From contig NZ_CAJEWD010000008.1 in assembly GCF_903994045.1 (NCBI RefSeq), positions 62,001-126,000 on the forward strand: 64,000 nt of DNA. The letters run 5' to 3'. The notes under the pieces were generated by a model that was not told where the DNA came from, made no database searches, and saw only the letters and a list, made by a program, of their open reading frames with translations. Positions 9,369 to 16,529 of this stretch are shown here, in pieces (position 1 is the stretch's first letter; each line of letters starts with the position of its first letter). Origin of the DNA: Jeotgalicoccus meleagridis. GTDB lineage: Bacteria; Bacillota; Bacilli; Staphylococcales; Salinicoccaceae. The position numbers and the translations under genes were made by a program.

Positions 9369-10076
9369 TTAGATAAATTGTATTGCTGAGTCAAGTGCAA
9401 CTTCAATCATATCATTGAAAGTTGTTTGTCTTTCTTCAGCAGTTGTTACTTCACCAGTAATTAAGTGGTCAGAAATTGTCAAAATAGCAAGTGCTTTAGC
9501 ATTGTATTCTTGGGCAATTGTAAATAGTGCTGCAGATTCCATTTCTACTGCTAAGACACCATAGTCTGCTAATTGCTTAGTATCTGTTTTTCTATCGTAG
9601 AATGAATCAGCTGTATAAACATTACCAACTTTAACATCTAGACCACGTTTTTTTGCTTCGTTGTAGCTCGTTAAGAGTAAATCGAAGTCAGAAGTTGGCG
9701 CGTAGTTGACATTACCAAAAAGTTTAGCATTTTGGTAAGAATCTGTTGTCGCACTCTGTGCAATAACAACGTCACGAACTTTAACCTCTTCTTTTAAAGC
9801 TCCAGCAGTACCGACGCGAATTAAGTTCTTAACGCCGTATTCTCTCATGAGCTCATGAATGTAGATTGAAATTGAAGGGACACCCATTCCTGTACCTTGT
9901 ACAGAAATTCTCTTACCTTTATAAGTCCCTGTATAACCAAACATATTACGTACTTCGTTGTAGCAAACTACGTCTTCTAAAAATGTTTCTGCAATGTACT
10001 TGGCACGTAGTGGGTCACCTGGTAAAAGGATCGTATCAGCAATGTCGCCTTGTTTTGCATTAATGTGAATACTCAT
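9369..10076 (-). CDS. deoD: Purine-nucleoside phosphorylase DeoD
   Basis: A 235-residue phosphorylase of the trimeric/hexameric PNP-UDP family that splits purine nucleosides with phosphate in nucleoside salvage. Motifs are [14 protein letters not shown] (phosphate site), [35 protein letters not shown] (ribose site) and [10 protein letters not shown] (base-contacting Asp). The ATG at 10076 is chosen because AAGGAG lies 8 bases upstream; the TTG immediately before it is not needed. The gene follows the YozE-type gene by 12 bp and is the last gene before a terminator. Confidence 0.95.
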   Translation of the reverse strand: MSIHINAKQGDIADTILLPGDPLRAKYIAETFLEDVVCYNEVRNMFGYTGTYKGKRISVQGTGMGVPSISIYIHELMREYGVKNLIRVGTAGALKEEVKVRDVVIAQSATTDSYQNAKLFGNVNYAPTSDFDLLLTSYNEAKKRGLDVKVGNVYTADSFYDRKTDTKQLADYGVLAVEMESAALFTIAQEYNAKALAILTISDHLITGEVTTAEERQTTFNDMIEVALDSAIQFI

Positions 10077-10088
10077 CAATTCATCTCC

Positions 10089-10310
10089 TTATGACTTTAA
10101 CCATTCTTTATAATCCGAAAAAGTATCATCGAACGTATCTAATGATATATTAAGGTATGGGTTCTTTTCAAGATAATCTGAAATTTTATCATAATCTGTT
10201 TCGTATTTCGGAAAAGACATGTCGTCAACAATATGATGGGCAAGCTGGCCTTCTTGATCTTTACTGCCGAGTCTTGTCTTCATATATTGATAATAAGAAC
10301 GTTCTTTCAT
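10089..10310 (-). CDS. YozE family SAM-like protein (UPF0346)
   Basis: A small soluble 73-residue protein. The start MKERSYYQYMKTRLGSKDQ and the FPKYETDYDKISDYLE centre match the YozE/UPF0346 family, a compact helical SAM-like fold of unknown function common in Bacilli. It starts directly after the msrB stop with no intergenic base and is followed by deoD, so it belongs to the msrA-msrB unit. No function can be inferred beyond co-transcription with oxidative repair genes. Confidence 0.88.
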   Translation of the reverse strand: MKERSYYQYMKTRLGSKDQEGQLAHHIVDDMSFPKYETDYDKISDYLEKNPYLNISLDTFDDTFSDYKEWLKS

Positions 10311-10745
10311 CTAGTCACGCGCCTCTAAAATACTGATATACTCTTCATAACCTTGATCTTTCATCTCGCTTTTTGGAATGAAGTCAATCGCAGCAGAGTT
10401 AATGCAGTAGCGTAGGCCACCTGTTTCTGGTGGCCCATCTGGGAAGACGTGACCGAGGTGTGAATCAGAGCTTTCACTTCTGACTTCAGTACGTCTCATA
10501 CCAAATGAAGTATCGACGTGTTCTGATACATCGCCCTCAGCAAGTGATTTAGAGAATGACGGCCAACCGCATGATGAATCAAATTTGTCTTTAGAAGTGA
10601 ATAGTGGCTTACCACTTAATTTATCGACGTAAATTCCCTCTTCAAAATGCTTCCAGTACTCGTTTTCAAACGGTGCTTCTGTACCATTTTCTTTCATGAC
10701 TTGTCTTTCTAGATCAGTAAGTTCTTCTACAGTTTTTCTTGTCAT
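10311..10745 (-). CDS. msrB: Peptide-methionine (R)-S-oxide reductase MsrB
   Basis: A 144-residue enzyme that repairs the R epimer of methionine sulfoxide in proteins. The start ATG at 10745 overlaps the msrA stop (TAATG) and has GGGGGG upstream; the longer TTG reading would begin inside that ribosome site. Core motifs are [35 protein letters not shown] and [12 protein letters not shown], with the catalytic Cys in RYC. The paired CxxC zinc ligands of many MsrBs are absent, as in S. aureus MsrB. It forms an operon with msrA and the YozE gene. Confidence 0.95.
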   Translation of the reverse strand: MTRKTVEELTDLERQVMKENGTEAPFENEYWKHFEEGIYVDKLSGKPLFTSKDKFDSSCGWPSFSKSLAEGDVSEHVDTSFGMRRTEVRSESSDSHLGHVFPDGPPETGGLRYCINSAAIDFIPKSEMKDQGYEEYISILEARD

Positions 10746-11266
10746 TATTGTTCCCCCCAAGTATTTTCAATGAATCCTTGACGACCTGAGCCTTTATAAT
10801 AAGCCTTATAGTGACCTGCATTTTTCTTATAGAAGTCTTGGTGTTCTTCTTCAGCAGGATAAAAATTCTTGTACGGCAGTACTGGTGTAATAATCGGTGC
10901 ATTAAAGACTTCTTTTTCTTCTAGTTCATTAATGACTGATTCAGCAATTTCTTTTTGCTCATCATTATGATAAAAAATTGCAGGCATATACTGCGGTCCA
11001 CGGTCACCGAATTGACCGCCATTATCTGTTGGATCAAAAGTTTTAAAAAAGATTTCTAAGATTTCTCTATAGGATATTACATTTTCATCAAAATCAATTT
11101 GTACAGCTTCTACATGTTTTGTTGTCCCTGTTGAAACCAATTCATATGATGGATTTTCTTCATCACCGTTAGAGTATCCTGATACTATTTCCTTAATGCC
11201 ATCCCATTGATCGAATGGTTTGACTAAACACCAGAAGCATCCTCCGGCAAGTGTCGCTGTTGACAT
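10745..11266 (-). CDS. msrA: Peptide-methionine (S)-S-oxide reductase MsrA
   Basis: A 173-residue enzyme that reduces methionine-S-sulfoxide. The signature GGCFWC near the N-terminus holds the catalytic Cys (residue 10). [21 protein letters not shown] carries the substrate-binding region, and [12 protein letters not shown] follows. AGGAGG lies 8 bases before the ATG. It is first of the msrA-msrB-YozE cluster, 11 bp downstream of the ypmS-type gene. A C-terminal resolving Cys of the longer MsrAs is not visible, so recycling must use another thiol. Confidence 0.95.
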   Translation of the reverse strand: MSTATLAGGCFWCLVKPFDQWDGIKEIVSGYSNGDEENPSYELVSTGTTKHVEAVQIDFDENVISYREILEIFFKTFDPTDNGGQFGDRGPQYMPAIFYHNDEQKEIAESVINELEEKEVFNAPIITPVLPYKNFYPAEEEHQDFYKKNAGHYKAYYKGSGRQGFIENTWGEQ

Positions 11267-11277
11267 AAAAATTCCTC

Positions 11278-11844
11278 CTAGAATATGTTGTTAATAGAAA
11301 AGTACCACGCATTGTTTTCGTAGTCTATCTTATCGACTTGAAGTCCAATACCAAAATATTGTTCGAATAGTCCACTTTCGATGACGATGGCTTTTTCATT
11401 TTCTTTCATGGTGATACCTTCAGGTAAATCTGTAAAGGTTCTTAAGGCAGTGTAAAGGGTATCTTCACTCAGTGGCAGATTAGCTAAGTTTAAATCCGAC
11501 AAGGGAATGATAATGTTATCCCCATCAACGACTGGTTTACCTTGGACGCTAGATTTAACCTTAATCCCTAAGACAGTTTGTTCAATATTAACTCTGACAC
11601 CCTCTTCATTCACACTCACTTTAAATTCTTCATAAGGTAAATTGTCGTTAATCAGAGTCTCAATAGTAGTATTTGGCAAGATAAAAGGTAAGGCTTGTTC
11701 TTCTTTACTTGTCTTATCATCATAATTGACTGTTTCATAACTTGGGTTAGTAAATGAAATAATCAATAAGATGACTAAAATATTAAAAGCTAAAAGTATG
11801 CAGAACAAGATTTGCCATATATGATTTTTTAAAAAATTCATCAT
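11278..11844 (-). CDS. YpmS family membrane-anchored protein (DUF2140)
   Basis: A 188-residue protein with one N-terminal transmembrane segment (about 9-31) and an extracellular domain of roughly 155 residues. Segments such as PFILPNTTIETLINDNLP, VLGIKVKSSVQGKP and IPLSDLNLANLPL fit the DUF2140/YpmS family of Bacilli, whose function is unknown. The start overlaps the dfrA stop (ATGA); two ATG codons in tandem are available at 11844 and 11841. It is translationally coupled to dfrA and precedes msrA by 11 bp. Confidence 0.85.
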   Translation of the reverse strand: MMNFLKNHIWQILFCILLAFNILVILLIISFTNPSYETVNYDDKTSKEEQALPFILPNTTIETLINDNLPYEEFKVSVNEEGVRVNIEQTVLGIKVKSSVQGKPVVDGDNIIIPLSDLNLANLPLSEDTLYTALRTFTDLPEGITMKENEKAIVIESGLFEQYFGIGLQVDKIDYENNAWYFSINNIF

Positions 11845-12317
11845 GACCTTCTAACTAATTTATAGAATGTGTGTGGGTATTTATTTTTATCGTCGACTTG
11901 ACCAGAGACTTTTTCAACAATATCCCAGTCGCTTAAGTCGTATTCTGGGAAAAAAGTATCGCCGCCAAAATGTTCATCAATATAAGTGATGTACATCGTA
12001 TCAACAAGATGCATCGTCTGTTCATAGATCGTCGCCCCACCGAAGATAAAGACCTCACCTTCTAGAGACTTAATGTCTTCAATATTATGAATGACTGTCG
12101 CATCTGGTTTTTCATATGACGTGTTAGACGTTAAGACTACATTTTTTCGATTAGGTAGTGCCTTTTTTAAAGTATCGAAAGTCTTACGTCCCATGACAAT
12201 TGTTTGTCCTGTTGTGAGTGTCTTAACATGTTTTAAATCATTGGGTAAATGCCAAGGCATATCTCCATTATAACCAATTACAAATTGACGAGCATGTGCA
12301 ACAATTAAAGAAACCAT
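11841..12317 (-). CDS. dfrA: Dihydrofolate reductase
   Basis: A 158-residue NADPH-dependent enzyme that regenerates tetrahydrofolate after thymidylate synthesis. The ATG at 12317 has TAAGGAGG upstream. Family motifs are VIGYNGDMPWHLPNDLKHVK (active-site Trp and Asp27), VMGRKTFDTL, PNRKNVVLTS and VFIFGGATIYEQ. The residue in the position of staphylococcal Phe98 is Tyr (codon TAT), the same residue that gives trimethoprim resistance in S. aureus F98Y and DfrA(S1). Many Firmicutes have Tyr here naturally, so it may simply be intrinsic. It lies 10 bp after thyA and forms the usual thyA-dfrA pair. Confidence 0.95.
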   Translation of the reverse strand: MVSLIVAHARQFVIGYNGDMPWHLPNDLKHVKTLTTGQTIVMGRKTFDTLKKALPNRKNVVLTSNTSYEKPDATVIHNIEDIKSLEGEVFIFGGATIYEQTMHLVDTMYITYIDEHFGGDTFFPEYDLSDWDIVEKVSGQVDDKNKYPHTFYKLVRRS

Positions 12318-12327
12318 GATGTCCTCC

Positions 12328-13281
12328 TTAGACTGCAATCGGTGCTTTGATTGCTGGATGTGATTGATAATCGATAATCTCTAAATCTTCATATTCTAAG
12401 TCAAAGATTGATTTGTCTGATTTAATTTTTAGCTGTGGTGGTGCAAAGCTATCTCTACTTAACTGAGTATTTACAGCATCGAAGTGATTAGAATAAATGT
12501 GGGCATCCCCTATTGTATGCACAAATTCTCCTACTTCATAGCCACATTCTCTTGCCACCAGTGCCAGTAAAAGGCTATAGCTTGCGATGTTGAAAGGAAT
12601 ACCTAAAAAGACATCGCCACTTCTTTGGTAGAGCTGTAAACTCAACTTATTATCTGCTACATAAAACTGAAAGAGTGTATGGCATGGTGGTAAGGCCATT
12701 CCTTCTATTTCTGCAGGATTCCAAGCACTGACGATATGTCGGCGGGAGTCAGGATTGTTTTTTAAGCCGTCGATTAAGTTTTTAATCTGATCAATGACTT
12801 GACCATCCGGACCCGCCCAGTGTCTCCACTGGCGACCGTAGACATTACCTAAAGTGCCATATTTTTTTGCAAAAGCATCGTCATTTAGGATGTTTTCTTT
12901 GAATTTTGCCATCTCTTGATCGTACTCTTTTTTAAAGTCCTGATCGGTAAGCGAGCGGTGACCAAAGTCAGTCATGTCCACCCCATGGTAATCTTCTGAC
13001 TCGACGTATTTTTTAAAGGCCCATTCATTCCATATATTATTATTATAAGTTAAGAGATATCTAATATTAGTATCCCCTCTTAAAAACCATATCAATTCGG
13101 TTGCAATAAGTTTGAAGGACACTTTTTTCGTGGTTAATAAGGGAAAACCGTCCTGTAAATCAAAACGCATCTGGTGACCAAAGATAGATTTTGTTCCCGT
13201 ATTGGTACGATCTGTTTTATCGATTCCGTCTTTAAGAATCTTTTTAGCGAGGTCATGATAGCTCTGATCAAATGAATTCAT
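12328..13281 (-). CDS. thyA: Thymidylate synthase ThyA
   Basis: A 317-residue enzyme that methylates dUMP to dTMP using methylene-tetrahydrofolate. The start ATG 13281 follows AAGGGTGG; the upstream GTG lies inside that site. Visible are [23 protein letters not shown], the extra lobe of the long lactobacillus/staphylococcus-type enzymes (about residues 85-140), VYGRQWRHW, the nucleophile loop [29 protein letters not shown] and DAHIYSNH. A candidate promoter (TTGATT, 17 bp, TATATC) is interleaved with a divergent promoter for a small ORF. Confidence 0.96.
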   Translation of the reverse strand: MNSFDQSYHDLAKKILKDGIDKTDRTNTGTKSIFGHQMRFDLQDGFPLLTTKKVSFKLIATELIWFLRGDTNIRYLLTYNNNIWNEWAFKKYVESEDYHGVDMTDFGHRSLTDQDFKKEYDQEMAKFKENILNDDAFAKKYGTLGNVYGRQWRHWAGPDGQVIDQIKNLIDGLKNNPDSRRHIVSAWNPAEIEGMALPPCHTLFQFYVADNKLSLQLYQRSGDVFLGIPFNIASYSLLLALVARECGYEVGEFVHTIGDAHIYSNHFDAVNTQLSRDSFAPPQLKIKSDKSIFDLEYEDLEIIDYQSHPAIKAPIAV

Positions 13282-13292
13282 GAAAACCACCC

Positions 13293-13321
13293 TTTCATTT
13301 TCTAGATATATTCTATATAAT
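13293..13321 (+). promoter_or_regulatory. Candidate promoter of the 23-codon ORF
   Basis: TTTCAT (13293-13298), a 17-bp spacer and a consensus TATAAT (13316-13321) precede a GGAG ribosome site and a small ORF. It is interleaved with the opposing thyA promoter. Confidence 0.55.
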
Positions 13322-13333
13322 TAAAGTAATCAA
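13305..13333 (-). promoter_or_regulatory. Candidate thyA promoter
   Basis: On the minus strand TTGATT (13328-13333) and TATATC (13305-13310) are 17 bp apart. They overlap the + strand promoter at 13293-13321, so the two are unlikely to be occupied together. Confidence 0.5.
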
Positions 13334-13363
13334 TAATGAAAAATAAGATATGGAGTGCTGCAC

Positions 13364-13435
13364 ATGGAAATTTTATTTACAATTGGCCTGTCTTTATTAG
13401 CATTATACATGATTAGTATGTGCATTTACGAGTAA
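13364..13435 (+). CDS. Candidate small hydrophobic peptide (23 residues)
   Basis: An ATG ORF of 24 codons encodes MEILFTIGLSLLALYMISMC followed by IYE. This is one hydrophobic, probably membrane-spanning helix with charged ends. It is supported by three independent signals in correct order: a TTTCAT-N17-TATAAT promoter, GGAG 8 bases before the ATG, and a GC-rich hairpin with seven T residues 8 bases after the stop. It lies in the divergent gap between thyA and the bacilliredoxin gene. I do not recognise the peptide. Small membrane regulators and type I toxin-like peptides have this size and shape, but that is only resemblance; the transcript could also act as an RNA. Confidence 0.5.
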   Translation: MEILFTIGLSLLALYMISMCIYE

Positions 13436-13442
13436 GTAGATG

Positions 13443-13480
13443 AATACGCCGACTGAAATATTCAGTCGGCGTATTTTTTT
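13443..13480 (+). terminator. Strong terminator, oriented for the small + strand gene
   Basis: A 15-bp inverted repeat (13443-13457 with 13461-13475, core TACGCCGACTGAA) with a 3-base loop is followed by a run of T on the + strand only. It also separates the small gene from the convergent bacilliredoxin gene. Confidence 0.85.
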
Positions 13481-13916
13481 ATGCACAGTAGTTATCAAAG
13501 TTATCTTTAATATCTGCCATAATTGCTTCTATTTCTCTATTCTCAATATCTTCTCGACCTAAGAAAGCAACAAGTGTTTGACCTTTAAACAGTGCCATTG
13601 AAGGGCTTGATGGTGCACGGTCAATATATTCTCTCATGGCTTCTGTCGCTGGTCTTTCCTGGCCGGCAAAAACTGTTGCTAGACGGTCCGGTTTAATTGG
13701 GTTTTGACTAGCCACAGTGACTGCTGCTGGTCTTGCCAGTCCGGCAGCACAACCACATACACTATTGATAACAACAAAGGTCGTTGTCTCGTCAGTCGCC
13801 TCTTTCATATAGTTATGAACCGCTTCTTCGTCGAGTAACTCCTCAAAATTATATGTTGTTAACTCTCGTCTCATCGGTTCAGCAATTTCTTTCATATACG
13901 CTTGATAAGCATCCAT
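13479..13916 (-). CDS. BrxA/BrxB family bacilliredoxin
   Basis: A 145-residue thioredoxin-fold protein with the diagnostic C-G-C motif ([13 protein letters not shown], about residues 52-64) instead of CxxC. The [13 protein letters not shown] segment and a C-terminal NYCA are also typical. Bacilliredoxins remove bacillithiol from S-bacillithiolated proteins after oxidative stress. This fits the presence of bshA, the first bacillithiol biosynthesis gene, elsewhere in this window. It starts 2 bp after the cvfC 3' part, so it is probably the last gene of that transcription unit. BrxA and BrxB cannot be told apart with certainty here. Confidence 0.92.
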   Translation of the reverse strand: MDAYQAYMKEIAEPMRRELTTYNFEELLDEEAVHNYMKEATDETTTFVVINSVCGCAAGLARPAAVTVASQNPIKPDRLATVFAGQERPATEAMREYIDRAPSSPSMALFKGQTLVAFLGREDIENREIEAIMADIKDNFDNYCA

Positions 13917-13918
13917 TC

Positions 13919-14713
13919 TTATCGCTCCCTATATTGCATTTGTTTCCATACGCTTCCGAGTGCTTCTTCACCTTGTTCAATACGAGTAATTGCCATCTCT
14001 ATTTGAAGACGAACGTCATATTGAGGTTCATCAAGATGTGCTCTTAATACTTCAAGGCTAGATTCATCACCAGATTCGTATATAAACATTGCCGCTCTCC
14101 AACGGATAATTGGACTTTTATCGTCGAGCGCTTGGTGCATATCTTCTAAACCTTCTTTAAAGCCAAGGTCACTATATGCATCCGCAGCGGTTCGCCTAAC
14201 TGGAATTGCTCTATCTTTTAAGGCTTCCTTTAAATAAGGGAGTGTAGACTTTTCTTCAATCAAGGATAGTAAGCTGACTGCCATACGTCTGACTTGTAGT
14301 TTTTCATCGGTCATTGCGTATGATAAAAAGTCATAATCACTCTCATCTGGATTATCGTAATGATCCAGCATATAAAGACGCTCTTTCCAATCAGTGGCAT
14401 TTTTAAAGTCCTCTAATGATACTTTATAATACTTTTTAGCTTCTGGCTGTTTTTTTGCTTTAGCCTGGCTGACTAAATGATCTAAAGCAGTCTTTGGATA
14501 AAGCGCATCAAACTCTTCTAAGAGTTCCTTCATGACGTCTTCTACTTGACCATAACGAACTGAAAGATCTTGCCACTTTCTACTGAAGATAATATTATCC
14601 GTTTCTAAAGTCGCATCAGAGACTGCCTGAACAAAGCGGTCGCCTAATTGCGCTCTATGTTCTGTACCATCATTGAGTTTTAACTGATAGGGAATATCTT
14701 TAAAAGTTAGCAC
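13919..14713 (-). CDS. cvfC: CvfC homologue, C-terminal HEAT-like part (separated by a frameshift)
   Basis: 264 codons read from a GTG at 14713 with only a weak ribosome site. The sequence aligns with residues roughly 110-374 of the staphylococcal conserved virulence factor C: the [12 protein letters not shown] start, HEAT-like repeats with [14 protein letters not shown] and [12 protein letters not shown], and the end [12 protein letters not shown]. The open frame continues upstream of the GTG to the A7 run at 14755-14761 and encodes PESNFGEVSAQ, also conserved. So this is not an independent gene but the distal part of cvfC in the -1 frame. In S. aureus cvfC affects virulence and haemolysin production; its biochemical role is unclear. 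Confidence 0.75.
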   Translation of the reverse strand: MLTFKDIPYQLKLNDGTEHRAQLGDRFVQAVSDATLETDNIIFSRKWQDLSVRYGQVEDVMKELLEEFDALYPKTALDHLVSQAKAKKQPEAKKYYKVSLEDFKNATDWKERLYMLDHYDNPDESDYDFLSYAMTDEKLQVRRMAVSLLSLIEEKSTLPYLKEALKDRAIPVRRTAADAYSDLGFKEGLEDMHQALDDKSPIIRWRAAMFIYESGDESSLEVLRAHLDEPQYDVRLQIEMAITRIEQGEEALGSVWKQMQYRER

Positions 14714-14748
14714 CTGAGCACTTACTTCACCGAAGTTCGACTCAGGTT

Positions 14749-15030
14749 TTACGCTTTTTTTGGATCATCAGCCTGTCCTTGATCAAACACGGCTTCAATC
14801 TGTGGGATTAAACTATCCCAGTCTGCCTTAGATGATTTATCAACTGAGATAAAGTCTAAAGCATGAAAGACACTAGTGACATCTTCTAATTCTAATACAC
14901 GTGCAATGAAAGCAGGTGTCTCTTCTGTAATTTCCTTATAAGTAGAAGATTTCATATCTTCTTTTGCCTCATTGACTGTAATCTTCATTGTATTTGGACT
15001 TGGTGTAGGTTCTATTCTTTCAATTTTCAT
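14749..15030 (-). CDS. cvfC: CvfC homologue, N-terminal NifU-N-like part (ends at frameshift)
   Basis: 93 codons from ATG 15030. The protein begins MKIERIEPTPSPNTMKITV, the Nfu/scaffold N-terminal motif that opens staphylococcal CvfC, and continues with FHALDFISVDKSSKADW. It stops at a TAA directly after DDPKKA. Slipping one base back on CC-AAAAAAA-GCG would read into the downstream frame and give one protein of about 370 residues, close to the known full length. Either the gene is broken, or slippage on the A7 tract makes both a short and a long product. Confidence 0.75.
   Translation of the reverse strand: MKIERIEPTPSPNTMKITVNEAKEDMKSSTYKEITEETPAFIARVLELEDVTSVFHALDFISVDKSSKADWDSLIPQIEAVFDQGQADDPKKA
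14755..14761 (-). other. cvfC: A7 slippery run at the cvfC frame junction
   Basis: The minus strand reads CCA AAA AAA GCG TAA. The heptamer A-AAA-AAA allows tandem -1 slippage with full re-pairing, after which the frame reads AGC GTA AAA CCT GAG and joins the C-terminal half without loss of conserved sequence. A 7-versus-8 A sequencing error or real mutation would look identical. Confidence 0.8.
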
Positions 15031-15044
15031 GTTATTGCCTCCGG

Positions 15045-15215
15045 TTATAGTTTATTGCCCTGCATTTTCATTTCAATACCAACTGAACACTCTGTTATAC
15101 AAAACGTATGTGCACTAGTTTTACTGCCTTCTAAACGATTTCTTTCTTTTAAGAGGCAGCCTCGACAATATTTCTTTTCTAAATAATTTATTTTTTCAAG
15201 TGCTTCTGTATTCAT
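15045..15215 (-). CDS. Small zinc-finger protein (YpeQ-like)
   Basis: A 56-residue protein from ATG 15215, with AAGAGG 7 bases upstream. It has four cysteines in CRGC and CITEC contexts plus a His in HTFC, arranged as a treble-clef-like zinc site (KKYCRGCLLKERNR, then AHTFCITECSVG). It resembles Bacillus YpeQ. Function unknown. It sits 14 bp upstream of the cvfC start and 36 bp after the RNase H-like gene, in one direction, so probably co-transcribed. The longer reading from 15248 lacks a ribosome site. Confidence 0.8.
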   Translation of the reverse strand: MNTEALEKINYLEKKYCRGCLLKERNRLEGSKTSAHTFCITECSVGIEMKMQGNKL

Positions 15216-15251
15216 TATCATACCTCTTTTATAAGCGCTCTTACTCACCCA

Positions 15252-15650
15252 TTATAAACTGTTTCGCTCTTTATATAAACGGTCTTTTGCCAGCCTGTCT
15301 GCCCCTTTGTTTTTCTTACGAGGGGTATGACTGACGAGTAGCATACTATAAGACTGACTTAAATTTTGAATCCTGTCAAAGTATGACTTATAGATCCCCT
15401 TTTTAACAAAACCCTTATTAAAGCTATCAGCAATTAATTTAGAGTCGGTGTAGACAATCAGGGAGTTGAGTTTTAAACGGTTCGCTTCCTCTATACCAAA
15501 TTCAAAAGTCGCCCACTCCGCTTCATGGTTGTCCATTATTCCTAAAAATGTGGAAGCTTCATAAGTTGCATCATCCGTCTTAATTAAGACACCACCGGCA
15601 GCAAGTTTTGGTTCGATGCTTGCTGCTGCATCTATATACATAATTGCCAT
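15252..15650 (-). CDS. RNase HI family protein (YpeP-like)
   Basis: A 132-residue protein with the RNase H fold acidic residues in order: Asp in MYIDAAAS, Glu in NHEAEWATFE, Asp in VYTDSKL and Asp in NKGADRLAK. The canonical enzyme cleaves RNA in RNA-DNA hybrids. Bacillus homologues YpeP and RnhA-like lack strong activity in vitro, so activity here is uncertain. The ATG overlaps the stop of the upstream exonuclease gene (TAATG), coupling the two. Confidence 0.88.
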   Translation of the reverse strand: MAIMYIDAAASIEPKLAAGGVLIKTDDATYEASTFLGIMDNHEAEWATFEFGIEEANRLKLNSLIVYTDSKLIADSFNKGFVKKGIYKSYFDRIQNLSQSYSMLLVSHTPRKKNKGADRLAKDRLYKERNSL

Positions 15651-16525
15651 TAAGACAAACTCACACTATCTAAATATTTTCGAGCGATGTTTAAGTCGTA
15701 GTCCTCTAAAACTTGTTGAGCGTGATTTTTATCATAGGTGAAAACTGAATTGTCTTTAAGGGCGTCCATTTTTAAAGGCACATCCGTAATAATTTTAGCC
15801 AATTTTAAAGACATCTTAAGGGATTCCATATCTGTATTAATCTTGTCCTGCATCTTAGGTGTTAAGGTCGATAAATTATTTAAGAGCATATCAATTGAAC
15901 CGTGGCTTTGAATAAGTTTTAAAGCCGTCTTTTCTCCGATACCAGTCACTCCTGTATAGCCATCACTTGAATCGCCCATTAAAGCCTTAACGTCGATAAA
16001 TTGACTAGGTGTAATTCCGTACTGGTTAATAAAAGTTTCTAAATTATAATGATGGTATTCTGTATAGCCTTTTTTGGTTAACCATAATTGGTTATGATCA
16101 TTAATCAATTGTAGAAGGTCTCGGTCTCCACTGACTATGATCAGATCATCTATTTCCTTAGAGACTGTGCCAATCACGTCATCCGCTTCATAGCCAATCA
16201 CACCTTCTTGATGAAAGCCTAAGTCATGCATCACTTGTTTGACCATATCAAATTGTGGTGTCATTTCTTCAGGTGGTGCGAGACGGTTCGCTTTATAGCC
16301 TTCAAACCAATCATTTCGCACAGATTTTGAACCCATGTCCCAGGCGATAACCACATTTTTCGCTTTCGTTAATTCTAAAAGTTTAAATGTGTGTCTAATC
16401 ATGCCTTGGACTCCGTTTGTTGGTATATCATACTTATTGTACATAAATTGATTGCGAAAACTGGTCGCAAAAAAATGTCTAAATAAGAGTGCCATTCCAT
16501 CTATAATCAAAGTTTGATTTGTCAT
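15650..16525 (-). CDS. 5'-3' exonuclease (FEN/PolA N-terminal domain family, YpcP-like)
   Basis: A stand-alone 291-residue protein corresponding to the 5'-nuclease domain of DNA polymerase I. Metal-binding acidic residues occur in LIIDGMALLFR, VIAWDMGSKSVR, YEADDVIGTV and VSGDRDLLQL. The helix-hairpin-helix GVTGIGEKTALKL comes at about residues 193-205. Such enzymes remove RNA primers or flaps during lagging-strand maturation and repair. It starts 4 bp after dynA and is coupled to the RNase H-like gene, a plausible RNA-primer-processing pair. Confidence 0.92.
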   Translation of the reverse strand: MTNQTLIIDGMALLFRHFFATSFRNQFMYNKYDIPTNGVQGMIRHTFKLLELTKAKNVVIAWDMGSKSVRNDWFEGYKANRLAPPEEMTPQFDMVKQVMHDLGFHQEGVIGYEADDVIGTVSKEIDDLIIVSGDRDLLQLINDHNQLWLTKKGYTEYHHYNLETFINQYGITPSQFIDVKALMGDSSDGYTGVTGIGEKTALKLIQSHGSIDMLLNNLSTLTPKMQDKINTDMESLKMSLKLAKIITDVPLKMDALKDNSVFTYDKNHAQQVLEDYDLNIARKYLDSVSLS

Positions 16526-16529
16526 GCCA

